IMG/VR virus record: IMGVR_UViG_3300023109_000021
Location: 1-64,000 of that record
DNA: 64,000 nt
Origin: a virus
Direction: 5' to 3' (one strand)
Under the pieces are notes generated by a model that was not told the origin of the DNA, did no database searches, and was given only the letters and a program-made list of their open reading frames with translations. Position numbers and translations under genes: made by a program. Of the stretch, positions 23,173 to 29,976 are shown piece after piece (position 1 is the first letter of the stretch; the number at the start of each line of letters is the position of its first letter).

Positions 23173-25131
23173 TTAAAATAGATTTAGTTGATTAGGAACT
23201 ACAGTGTTCTTCTTACGCTTGCCTTTTGTAAGAATTTTTACAATCATGCTCTCCGCTTGGTCTATGTAGTATTTATAGTTTATATTATCTATTGGAGAAT
23301 CTTTCTCCAGATAATTGCAAACATGACACACCCACTCACCAGCTTCCACCTGACTTCTCTTAGCAGCTTTACTATCAGAGTCATGGTTCTTTACCTTGTA
23401 AACTTTCTCACCAACCTTAGCCACATAATATCTAATCAATTTGTTATACTTCGTTTTAACATTAGTTACTTTATTGATTCCCTCGTAGTGGAAATCTCTA
23501 GATGCTTTCTTCCTGATACAGAAATCATACAAATTCTTATGATTCATAATGGTATCTTTAACAGGAGTACCGTGCACATAGTACTGCTCAAGAGCAATGG
23601 GAACTATCCTACCTGACTTGTTCTTATGAAGCTCAAAGTCTGTAAGAAAGTCCCCCTTTTTCTTGACATAACCATCAGGCATGATGGCTAGGTAGTCATT
23701 AACAGTGGAAAACAAGATCTTTGTATAGTCTGTACGTTCTAGTACATACTGTGTGGTCTTACACCACCAGTCATTGATCTCATGCATCTTGGGAATCAAG
23801 TCTTTTCTCACTTTAACTGTTACACCGTCTGTGTTGGCAGAGATAATCTTGATATCATTGAGCTCATACTTCTCAATAAGCATCATTAAGCTAAACTCAC
23901 CAGTTATAGTGGTGAACATAGTTAACTGCCTATCATATATCCATGAGTTCATGTCAGATGATTTACCATACACAGAATTGACTGCAAGCTTAAGCGCTCC
24001 TACAATTCCCTTAATCCTCCTGTCACCCTTAGCTTGTGGTTTAAGCTCTAGTCGTTTCTCAAACATACGTTTGTATCCATTCAAGAACTCTTTACCCAGG
24101 TGAGCAGGATATTTCTCATTGTTAATTATTATAGCAGGATAGTAGCTAGCTACATCCCAATCTATAATCTCATGATCTTCATCTTCTTCAAACACCTCTG
24201 GTTTGTTTTCTGTATGAAGACCACCTTTCATAAAAGAATACACATTATCATAGAAATGTACATGCTCTTTAAAGTTATCCATAAGGCCTAGCTTACGCTT
24301 CTTGACACTGCTTAACAGGTCCTGTAGCTGCTTGGTCTCAAACTTAACATAATGAGCAATACAGTTCTTCATATTGATACTCTTTCTAAAATATCCCTTA
24401 CGTGGAAGCTCACGTATATCTATACCCTTTTCTTGACAGTAATACTTCTTGATGATCTCGTCACCAATCTTACTATCAGAGTAATTAAGACAGCTTATAC
24501 CAAACTCTTCTTCTATATCTCTACGAAGCTGCACTTGGTTGTTACCCTTATATAAAGGGTGCTCTGTCTCTCCTATTGTAATCTTGTAGAACTCATAGGT
24601 TGCATCAACATCATTAAAACAATACTGCAATGACAAGAATACTTCATCCTTAGTCATGTTTGTCTTAGTGTGATGTATAGGCATCTCCTCTATGTTCTCA
24701 AGATCCATTTCAAACTCTAACCTCTTCAGGCTAACACGTCTGTTCTTATTATCATAGTGGTGTATCTTAAATAGGTCCATTTGCTTTAGAGAAAGCTCGT
24801 GCTCTCTATACTCTGCAAACACATCATAGTTAGCATCATGTATAACATCCTGAGCCTTCTGTGCAATCTTAGCACATATCTCTAGTCCTGTACAATCATG
24901 CCACTGCTCATAGTTTCTAAGTATCCACTCAACAACTTGACTATCAAAGCGTAGATTATTATAACCTACCCAATATAAGTTCTTATTGTCTTCAGTGTAC
25001 TTAACAAATGCATCCAGCTGATTCTGCCACTTACTAACTGTAAAGCTCTTAGGTGTGTCCTCAGGCTTCATACATACAACTATAAAGCATTCCTGCATAG
25101 TTTCTATGTCATAAATAATTACATCACTCAT
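23173..25131 (-). CDS. Family B DNA polymerase with 3'-5' exonuclease
   Basis: 652 residues. Exonuclease motifs: YDIET (Asp8/Glu10), YNNLRFDS (Asp63) and YCFND (Tyr170/Asp174). Polymerase motifs: A DVASYYPAII (326-335), B KLAVNSVYGK (381-390) and C SANTDGV (431-437), where the usual DTD is NTD with the essential second Asp kept. The size and the KGGLH segment suggest the compact phage PolB type seen in many crAss-like phages. The C-terminus ends in NQLNLF, a good match to the beta-clamp binding peptide, implying use of the host sliding clamp for processivity. It replicates the phage genome with the helicase and primase of this operon. Confidence 0.9.
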   Translation of the reverse strand: MSDVIIYDIETMQECFIVVCMKPEDTPKSFTVSKWQNQLDAFVKYTEDNKNLYWVGYNNLRFDSQVVEWILRNYEQWHDCTGLEICAKIAQKAQDVIHDANYDVFAEYREHELSLKQMDLFKIHHYDNKNRRVSLKRLEFEMDLENIEEMPIHHTKTNMTKDEVFLSLQYCFNDVDATYEFYKITIGETEHPLYKGNNQVQLRRDIEEEFGISCLNYSDSKIGDEIIKKYYCQEKGIDIRELPRKGYFRKSINMKNCIAHYVKFETKQLQDLLSSVKKRKLGLMDNFKEHVHFYDNVYSFMKGGLHTENKPEVFEEDEDHEIIDWDVASYYPAIIINNEKYPAHLGKEFLNGYKRMFEKRLELKPQAKGDRRIKGIVGALKLAVNSVYGKSSDMNSWIYDRQLTMFTTITGEFSLMMLIEKYELNDIKIISANTDGVTVKVRKDLIPKMHEINDWWCKTTQYVLERTDYTKILFSTVNDYLAIMPDGYVKKKGDFLTDFELHKNKSGRIVPIALEQYYVHGTPVKDTIMNHKNLYDFCIRKKASRDFHYEGINKVTNVKTKYNKLIRYYVAKVGEKVYKVKNHDSDSKAAKRSQVEAGEWVCHVCNYLEKDSPIDNINYKYYIDQAESMIVKILTKGKRKKNTVVPNQLNLF

Positions 25132-25321
25132 TTTCTGTCTTTTTTAAATCTTTCCACTCTAAATAAAAACCAATTGCCACAATAACATTCATGCCTACAC
25201 TACTGAGTATTTCGTATAGGTCATGAAAGTTATGTATAGACAAATGCACATGTCCAACTACCCAGAAAGGTATAGACAAGTTACCTGCTACCCATCTAAT
25301 CAAAAAGGTTATAAATTTCAT
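25124..25321 (-). CDS. Small membrane protein, 65 residues
   Basis: Two hydrophobic stretches (ITFLIRWVAGNLSIPFWVVG and VGMNVIVAIGFYLEW) separated by a His-rich loop predict two membrane helices with a charged KDLKKTENE tail. The stop lies eight bases inside the polymerase gene, so the pair is coupled. No family is recognised; a holin-like or membrane-anchoring role cannot be told apart from sequence. Confidence 0.5.
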   Translation of the reverse strand: MKFITFLIRWVAGNLSIPFWVVGHVHLSIHNFHDLYEILSSVGMNVIVAIGFYLEWKDLKKTENE

Positions 25322-25363
25322 AAAGCTATTAGTGAGCCTACAAAAGTAATCAATTTAATGAGA

Positions 25364-25939
25364 TTACCAAATCGAAAACCCACCACAATTTCTAAGAAAC
25401 TTAATAAACTCTCTAATTAACCACAATGGTGTACCGTGTGAAGGATGATAGACATTCCCATCAGCACCAACAACACTAGTAAACATAATTGTACCATAAG
25501 GAAAATCATCGTTAAGTTTATCTGTTAATTCATCATCAAGTAAACCGTTAGTTCCTGTTTGACTCCAAGAATTCATGTTACAATAAATTTTATCTTCAGG
25601 ATCTATTAAATTATCTTCTTGATCAACAACTTTTTCTAGTGCATCTGCCATAGCATTACACTCTTGCCAGTTATCTAACCCCAGTCCATCATTACCCATC
25701 CATGAATTAAAATCAAAGTTGAGATCATGTTGTTCTGCTGCATGTTTACATAACATGACTATTGGTCTCCAAGACCACCAATTACTTCTAAAGTAATAAC
25801 CAGGATTTTTATCTTCCCACTTCTCTAGTGCATCCCAGTACTCTTTCTTTTGATCTTCAGTAATGTTATCATCACTGTAATCAAGCTCAGGCTTCTTGCC
25901 TATTAACTTTGGCGCTTTGCCATAAATATCTACTCCCAT
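25364..25939 (-). CDS. Conserved phage hypothetical protein (MGVDIYG type)
   Basis: 191 residues beginning MGVDIYGKAPK and containing an unusual tryptophan-rich centre (YYFRSNWWSWRPIVML) and an acidic C-terminal half. Proteins with an MGxDIYG start and an NWWWRP-like motif recur in unrelated phages, without a known role. The start is firm because the motif is N-terminal. Confidence 0.65.
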   Translation of the reverse strand: MGVDIYGKAPKLIGKKPELDYSDDNITEDQKKEYWDALEKWEDKNPGYYFRSNWWSWRPIVMLCKHAAEQHDLNFDFNSWMGNDGLGLDNWQECNAMADALEKVVDQEDNLIDPEDKIYCNMNSWSQTGTNGLLDDELTDKLNDDFPYGTIMFTSVVGADGNVYHPSHGTPLWLIREFIKFLRNCGGFSIW

Positions 25940-25941
25940 AT

Positions 25942-26049
25942 TTATTCTTCGTTTTCTTCGTTAAACTCTGCATGTTCCTTACAATCAGAGCATCTATCTG
26001 TGTCATACCATCTGTATGCGCCACAGCAATTACTTAGTTCTTCTTCCAT
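25942..26049 (-). CDS. Mini zinc-ribbon protein, 35 residues
   Basis: A 35-codon gene starting one base before the stop of the following unit, with CC and CSDC pairs (NCCGAYRWYDTDRCSDCKEH) that can form a single zinc knuckle, then an all-acidic tail. It fits exactly between two genes with 1-3 base spacing. Likely a structural zinc peptide that binds a partner; function unknown. Confidence 0.55.
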   Translation of the reverse strand: MEEELSNCCGAYRWYDTDRCSDCKEHAEFNEENEE

Positions 26050-26050
26050 A

Positions 26051-26515
26051 TTAATTAATGTCTTGCCAATTTAAAACTTGTTCGTTATCATCTAAAAACT
26101 TCATTATAACCTGACCATCATCTAGTACAGGTAAAGTTATTCCTTCTTCATATTTATCCTCATCAACAAATACTTCAAGTAGTCCATCAAACTCTTGCAT
26201 GATGAAGTTCATCTCTTTGACACCAAAGTCTATGAGGTTATCTGATATATCACCTGGATCAAACAAACCTATCTCTTCAGGCGTTGCTACAACAGCACCC
26301 TCTAAATCTAATAAATATGGATAAACAGGAAATCCGTTCTCCATAAACATTAGTTCTGGTGTGACTTGTTCGTGTATTGATTCTTGAGTAAGCTCAAATA
26401 TCTCTATGTGCTCTCTTCCTTCATTACCAGGATACAAATGATTCATGAACAACATACCTGCTCTTAACTCTTCTGGATCATAGTGACGAAAGTGTAATTC
26501 TACAGCCACAAACAT
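26051..26515 (-). CDS. Hypothetical acidic protein, 154 residues
   Basis: Very acidic, with segments such as EEIGLFDPGDISDNLIDFG and a beta-rich end (ITLPVLDDGQVIMKFLDDN). No cysteines and no known motif. The charge suggests a DNA-mimic or anti-host protein, but this is only a possibility. Its ATG overlaps the stop of the zinc-ribbon gene upstream (TAATG). Confidence 0.55.
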   Translation of the reverse strand: MFVAVELHFRHYDPEELRAGMLFMNHLYPGNEGREHIEIFELTQESIHEQVTPELMFMENGFPVYPYLLDLEGAVVATPEEIGLFDPGDISDNLIDFGVKEMNFIMQEFDGLLEVFVDEDKYEEGITLPVLDDGQVIMKFLDDNEQVLNWQDIN

Positions 26516-26688
26516 TAGACAAATCTTATACTATTACCACGTTTGGTAAATTGTGTACCACAATGGTCACAAGATCCTTCATTAGTAATAAAGTTAAACT
26601 TAACACTTCCTTTGAAGCATTCTGGGCACATAACGTGTGGCTGCTTGTTGCTAGCCATTTCTTCTGGTAATCCTTTTTGTCCTTCCAT
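26515..26688 (-). CDS. Small zinc-ribbon protein, 57 residues
   Basis: Contains CPEC and CDHCG pairs 19-20 residues apart (MCPECFKGSVKFNFITNEG then SCDHCG), a typical zinc ribbon, and a short basic end. A second ATG at residue 11 could be the true start. The one-base overlap with the next gene supports it. Such ribbons often contact nucleic acids or RNA polymerase. Confidence 0.6.
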   Translation of the reverse strand: MEGQKGLPEEMASNKQPHVMCPECFKGSVKFNFITNEGSCDHCGTQFTKRGNSIRFV

Positions 26689-26698
26689 TTTTATTTAT

Positions 26699-26932
26699 TT
26701 ATAGTATTGTTACTTCTACCCAACCTTTCTCAGAGTGGTTTGCATCTGCAACATAACCATCATCTTTTAGTTGTTGTTCTAATTCTAGAGCTGCTTCCCA
26801 TAGTCCTGGTTCAGGGATCTCATCATGTTCATCATCATAATAAACATCACCACGACATTGATAGAATCTATCATCTGGTGCTTGATCTACAAATTCAAAC
26901 TCATAACCTTTTACTCTTCTTATTCTTTCCAT
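26699..26932 (-). CDS. Hypothetical protein, 77 residues
   Basis: Basic start (MERIRRVKGYEFEFVD), acidic centre (DVYYDDEHDEIPEPG) and a helical LWEAALELEQQLKDDGY stretch. No family recognised. It lies two bases downstream of the radical SAM gene. Confidence 0.55.
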   Translation of the reverse strand: MERIRRVKGYEFEFVDQAPDDRFYQCRGDVYYDDEHDEIPEPGLWEAALELEQQLKDDGYVADANHSEKGWVEVTIL

Positions 26933-26934
26933 TT

Positions 26935-27780
26935 TTAAAATATATATCTAATTGTTTCTAATTCAAAATACTGATTGTACAACTGCTTCCAAAATGTTAG
27001 CAGTTTAGTCTTATCACGTATTGGATATCTCATAACACCACTGTTATTCTTGATCTCACAACTGTGTTTCATCATGTCTTGTGCTTCTGGTGAAGCTTTA
27101 GCCATTTGGTTCCTATGATTGGTGAGTACTATCACCTCACATTTATTATCTCTACCTGCATACTTTACTACCTGTGCAAACATCTCATCATAATGTTGTA
27201 TCCAACGTCTGTTAAACACAACAGGTGAATAGTTTATGTGCACTTCCCATCCTAAATCTTTAAGACGGTTGATATCTTGTATTCTAGACTCTATCTTTTG
27301 CATCTTAGGCTCAAGTACATCAGAGTATGCTTGTGGCATAAGACTTACACGAACTCTTGGAGGCTTGTTGAAATGCCTAACGTCTAACGTTAGTAGTCCT
27401 GGGTACTTTGTAGCCATTGTTGTGTTAAGATTTTCGTGTTTATCATACATAAGCAAGTAATCGTGTAAAGAAACTCCTGTTTTCTTTACATGTTTCTGCA
27501 TAAGTACTAAGTCTGTATTGCATGCAACATCTACCATAGTGTAGATTGGATCCTGTTGGTCAGGCACTTTGTTGTAAGTCTTCTCCCATTCAACAACTGA
27601 TTCAAATATCTCATCAACATTAGTGTTGACAAACACTCTGGTCCCATTGTAACGTGACATATAACAATAAGTGTTAACACAACCACCAAAGCAACCATAG
27701 ATGAGGTTTGGAGCAATGCAATTAGCACTATTGTTATTGTCTTTAGTTACAAGCGTCTTTGTTTTCTGTATTTTTATCAT
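26935..27780 (-). CDS. Radical SAM protein resembling spore photoproduct lyase
   Basis: 281 residues. The cluster motif GCFGGCVNTYCYMSRY gives Cys30, Cys34 and Cys39, spaced CX3CX4C rather than the usual CX3CX2C, and is followed by the aromatic residue common in radical SAM enzymes. Later segments (LLTLDVRHFNKPPRVRVSLMPQ, VHINYSPVVFNRRW, CEVIVLTNHRNQ) resemble the barrel strands of the spore photoproduct lyase group. The reaction would start from an iron-sulphur cluster cleaving S-adenosylmethionine; repair of UV-damaged thymines is a reasonable guess but not proven. An HTH gene lies immediately upstream (four-base overlap). Confidence 0.75.
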   Translation of the reverse strand: MIKIQKTKTLVTKDNNNSANCIAPNLIYGCFGGCVNTYCYMSRYNGTRVFVNTNVDEIFESVVEWEKTYNKVPDQQDPIYTMVDVACNTDLVLMQKHVKKTGVSLHDYLLMYDKHENLNTTMATKYPGLLTLDVRHFNKPPRVRVSLMPQAYSDVLEPKMQKIESRIQDINRLKDLGWEVHINYSPVVFNRRWIQHYDEMFAQVVKYAGRDNKCEVIVLTNHRNQMAKASPEAQDMMKHSCEIKNNSGVMRYPIRDKTKLLTFWKQLYNQYFELETIRYIF

Positions 27781-27995
27781 GATAATTTAGTAATCCTCTT
27801 TCTTCTTTGTTTAATCTCTTGTTTATTAACACTTGCCTCATACAATCCCTCAACCTTTGTAATGTTAAAGTCTTTTATGTATCTATACAGAGTTCTCTCT
27901 GTTATGCCTAGCCTTTCAGCTGCATGAGCTCTATGTCCACAACACTTGTTCATGGCCTTAATAATCAATGCTACATGTGCTTCTCTAATTGTCAT
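27777..27995 (-). CDS. Fis-like helix-turn-helix protein
   Basis: 72 residues. HRAHAAERLGITERTLYRYIKDF is a clean Fis-family (HTH_8) helix-turn-helix with the GITERTLYRYIK recognition helix, followed by a basic tail (KQRRKRITK). It probably binds DNA as a dimer and could regulate phage promoters. It is coupled to the radical SAM gene downstream by ATGA. Confidence 0.8.
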   Translation of the reverse strand: MTIREAHVALIIKAMNKCCGHRAHAAERLGITERTLYRYIKDFNITKVEGLYEASVNKQEIKQRRKRITKLS

Positions 27996-28135
27996 GACCC
28001 TAAGAGATTACAAATTATCATAACCCACAAAAGAGCCATTAAAAAAATGATTACTGGTAAACATCCTTTCATGTTACGCTGGTACTGCTCTTTTGAGCGT
28101 CCTTGGTATTCCCACTTCTCCTTTTTCTTACTCAT
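27992..28135 (-). CDS. One-helix membrane protein, 47 residues
   Basis: A basic N-terminus (MSKKKEKWEYQGRSKEQYQR) followed by a single hydrophobic segment (CLPVIIFLMALLWVMIICNLLG). Start and stop both overlap neighbours by a few bases. With a positive cytoplasmic side it would insert with the C-terminus outside. Function unknown. Confidence 0.55.
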   Translation of the reverse strand: MSKKKEKWEYQGRSKEQYQRNMKGCLPVIIFLMALLWVMIICNLLGS

Positions 28136-28283
28136 AGCTAAAGTATTTAGATTTCATTCTCTTCCACCATGGATTCAGAATTGATATTGTGTTATACTCT
28201 TCCTCTGTGTAAACTTCTACACGCCCTTTGTCATCAATTAGACAATGCAAACCTGTTTCAAGTACTATATGTTCTTTAATCAT
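28128..28283 (-). CDS. Hypothetical protein, 51 residues
   Basis: A short gene with MIKEHIVLETGLHCLIDDKGRVEVYTEEEYN, likely one beta-hairpin and a helix, then a Trp-Trp pair and a basic end. It overlaps the preceding and following genes by eight bases each. No known family. Confidence 0.5.
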   Translation of the reverse strand: MIKEHIVLETGLHCLIDDKGRVEVYTEEEYNTISILNPWWKRMKSKYFSYE

Positions 28284-28521
28284 GCTCGTAGTATTTATTT
28301 AAGATTAATGTTTCTATCTCTGCTATTGTATCATAATGTAGAATGCCAATGATATCTTGGCCTCCACATGATATAATGTGTGATTCAAACTCTGCAGGTG
28401 CTCCTGGATAACCAGCCATATCTGCATCATATGTTATTTCTTTCTCCTCTGGTGCATAAAAACCAGTGACATTGAGTACAACATTGTCATACTCAATCTC
28501 ATGTGTGGTTCCATTAGCCAT
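28276..28521 (-). CDS. Hypothetical protein, 81 residues
   Basis: Beta-rich acidic protein (EYDNVVLNVTGFYAPEEKEITYD ... GQDIIGILHYDTIAEIETLI). Similar short proteins occur in phage accessory regions, without function. It is one base away from the upstream gene. Confidence 0.55.
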   Translation of the reverse strand: MANGTTHEIEYDNVVLNVTGFYAPEEKEITYDADMAGYPGAPAEFESHIISCGGQDIIGILHYDTIAEIETLILNKYYEHD

Positions 28522-28522
28522 G

Positions 28523-28669
28523 TTAATAGCCTATTTGTTCTAGCGCTTCATCTTCTGCTTCTACTGTATACATAGTATTAGCAATGTTGCACATAAATAG
28601 CACTCCAAATAGGAATGCTGCTTTTCTAAATTTGTAAAACTCCGTGGGTGTTAACTTAATTTTTCTCAT
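28523..28669 (-). CDS. Small protein with a hydrophobic segment, 48 residues
   Basis: A basic start (MRKIKLTPTEFYKFRK) followed by AAFLFGVLFMCNIANTMY, a possible membrane helix or signal peptide, and an acidic tail. The AATAAATAC leader before its ATG is typical for the phage. Function unknown. Confidence 0.5.
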   Translation of the reverse strand: MRKIKLTPTEFYKFRKAAFLFGVLFMCNIANTMYTVEAEDEALEQIGY

Positions 28670-28831
28670 TTTGTATTTATTAATGGTTTAACTTATTTAT
28701 TCTTTAGTCTATAGCAATCATTCAGGTTTTAACGCATAACCTTATTCCCCTGATTCTTTACTCACTCAACCAATTGTTATGGTATCTACCCTTGTTTTAC
28801 AAGTGAGGTTATCTCTGCTTTTAGACTTTAT
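28670..28831. other. Intergenic region with inverted repeats
   Basis: 162 bases without an open frame. Inverted repeats are visible: ATAACCT (28736-28742) with AGGTTAT (28806-28812), and inside it CTTGT/ACAAG (28791-28795 / 28799-28803). On the minus strand it would be transcribed between two small genes. No TAnnTTTG element is seen on either strand. Confidence 0.4.
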
Positions 28832-29077
28832 CTAGTAATCTTTACCCATATCCATATCATTAATCATATCTTCTTGGAAGTTACGGTCAATGCCTGTTAG
28901 AGGTATTTTACCTCTGTTTGGATTTTTTGGTTGAAGAGCAATCTTTTCAAAAAGCTCTTTTTCAAGAGATTTATACACTTGCATAAACTCTTCTACATTC
29001 ATATCTCCTGCTTCTTGGCAGATAGCATCAAGTTGTAGTTTTACCTTGTGATGCACATTATATAAGTTATTTATCAT
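28832..29077 (-). CDS. Hypothetical protein, 81 residues
   Basis: Helical, with LYNVHHKVKLQLDAICQEAGDM then VEEFMQVYKSLEKELFEKI and a Pro/Asn-rich middle. No known family. Its leader (29078-29117) shares a GCT(G/C)xAGAGCATxxTACT element with the leader of the gene at 29114-29347. Confidence 0.55.
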   Translation of the reverse strand: MINNLYNVHHKVKLQLDAICQEAGDMNVEEFMQVYKSLEKELFEKIALQPKNPNRGKIPLTGIDRNFQEDMINDMDMGKDY

Positions 29078-29088
29078 AATATAGTGAG

Positions 29089-29117
29089 TATGATGCTCTC
29101 CAGCTTTAACTTATTAA
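29089..29117 (-). repeat. Leader repeat, copy 1
   Basis: On the minus strand this reads TTAATAAGTTAAAGCTGGAGAGCATCATA in front of the ATG at 29077. A similar sequence (copy 2 at 29348-29387) precedes the neighbouring gene at nearly the same distance from its ATG. It may be a shared promoter or RNA element. Confidence 0.5.
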
Positions 29118-29347
29118 CTATAATCTTTCTGACTTGTTAGAATACCAGCAGCCTCCCAAAACAATATTTTAGTCTCAGGATTACTTACTGGTCTTAGTAT
29201 ATCAAGCTGTTGAGCTAAATTTATACTAAATGGTATAAGACTTAACATGAAAGTCTCATATATTTCATTATCTAATTGCTCTAATAGTTTAGGACTATTA
29301 ATAGCTCTTGTAGCTAAACTAATAGCTTTATCTTTTAAATTTGACAT
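29114..29347 (-). CDS. Hypothetical protein, 77 residues
   Basis: The start at 29347 (MSNLKDKAISLATRAINS) is preferred over one five codons upstream because it aligns with the start of 28832-29077 when their repeated leaders are aligned. The protein is helical with a hydrophobic middle (YETFMLSLIPFSINLAQQLDIL). It could associate with membranes weakly. No family recognised. Confidence 0.55.
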   Translation of the reverse strand: MSNLKDKAISLATRAINSPKLLEQLDNEIYETFMLSLIPFSINLAQQLDILRPVSNPETKILFWEAAGILTSQKDYS

Positions 29348-29387
29348 GATATAATAGTACAATGCTCTACAGCGTTAAGTTATTAAA
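29348..29387 (-). repeat. Leader repeat, copy 2
   Basis: Minus strand reads TAATAACTTAACGCTGTAGAGCATTGTACT followed by the gene start. It matches copy 1 at most positions from TAATAA through AGAGCAT and TACT. Confidence 0.5.
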
Positions 29388-29389
29388 TA

Positions 29390-29515
29390 TATACTTGCAC
29401 CAACCACTTAAGGTTTACATGTCCTACCTTGTAGGTCCACAGTCTGTTTTTTGGCTATGTTAACTAAACAGCAAGTCTAAGTTGATCAACACTTATTTTG
29501 CCCAGTGCAAGTATA
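29390..29515. ncRNA. Candidate structured RNA closed by an 11-bp stem
   Basis: TATACTTGCAC (29390-29400) and GTGCAAGTATA (29505-29515) are perfectly complementary and 104 bases apart; with one gap, pairing extends about five more pairs outward into TTAAAT/ATTTAA. Inside are CCTAC-CTT-GTAGG (29423-29435), CTGTTT/AAACAG (29444-29449 with 29466-29471) and the palindrome GTTGATCAAC. This gives a multibranched fold with three inner hairpins. The strand is not settled and no promoter was identified, so this is a candidate only. Confidence 0.45.
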
Positions 29516-29565
29516 ATTTAAGTATTTAGAGCTCCCTAACTTAATATAAGCATAGAGAGAAAGTT

Positions 29566-29604
29566 AAAAAAAAAGCCAGTCTATTTTATCCAACTTCAAC
29601 TGGC
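29566..29604 (-). terminator. Intrinsic terminator, minus strand
   Basis: GCCAGT (minus strand from 29604) pairs with ACTGGC (29580-29575), with an 18-base loop, followed by nine T residues (29574-29566). It would stop leftward transcripts that pass 29977, leaving a long 3' region of about 370 nt. Confidence 0.7.
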
Positions 29605-29936
29605 ATGGTTGTCCTATGAATACTCATAGTTAGGAATAAGTCATTTGATTATCAGGTGAGACCAACACCTACCAACATACTCATTGGTTGATTAGACACT
29701 ATAGGTAATTAACCTATTTCACTTCATGTGTGTCACACTAGTCTAGAATTACTTAGACACGTATCTTTGTAGCATGTTAATGCTATATTTATTTAGTATG
29801 CAACAGTGAATGTTACAGCTGTCAAAAAGTGTTGAAATGTGCTGTATGTGAACACGTACAAGTTATCACACACACAAAACACTTACGTTTTATGGTTTTT
29901 AAAGGCCCAACCCTATAATCCCACCCTGTATATAAA

Positions 29937-29958
29937 GGAGAGAGCTGTTACACTCTCC
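29937..29958 (-). terminator. Weak terminator-like hairpin after 29977-30396
   Basis: GGAGAG/CTCTCC six-pair stem with a ten-base loop, 19 bases after the stop codon, followed on the minus strand by TTTAT only. The T-tract is poor, so it may mark the 3' end of an abundant message or act as a stability hairpin. Confidence 0.4.
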
Positions 29959-29976
29959 CCTTTTGAGGGTTGTTGC

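Larger units (their letters stand above)
29363..29976. other. 614-base non-coding region rich in inverted repeats
   Basis: No convincing gene on either strand; a 79-codon frame on the plus strand (29839-30078) runs antisense into 29977-30396 and has no supporting features. Hairpins include CTATG/CATAG (29614-29629), ACCAA/TTGGT (29671-29688), ATAGGT/ACCTAT (29701-29717), GTCTA/TAGAC (29741-29758), TAGCAT/ATGCTA (29770-29785) and TGTATG/CGTACA (29843-29860). Together with the 29390-29515 element and two terminator-like hairpins it could be a long structured RNA, an origin, or a long 3' untranslated region of 29977-30396. Confidence 0.5.

Noticed and set aside
23188-24555. Several plus-strand frames of 60-140 codons opposite the DNA polymerase gene
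   Set aside because: They are opposite a gene with all polymerase motifs intact and have hydrophobic, biased composition typical of antisense frames in AT-rich DNA.
26677-26961. Plus-strand His/Leu-rich frame
   Set aside because: It is the complement of the acidic gene 26699-26932; the many His/Leu codons are the antisense of Asp/Glu codons.
29363-29976. tRNA gene in the gap
   Set aside because: No cloverleaf with a GGTTCGAATCC-like T-arm and CCA-end acceptor could be formed; hairpin spacing does not match.
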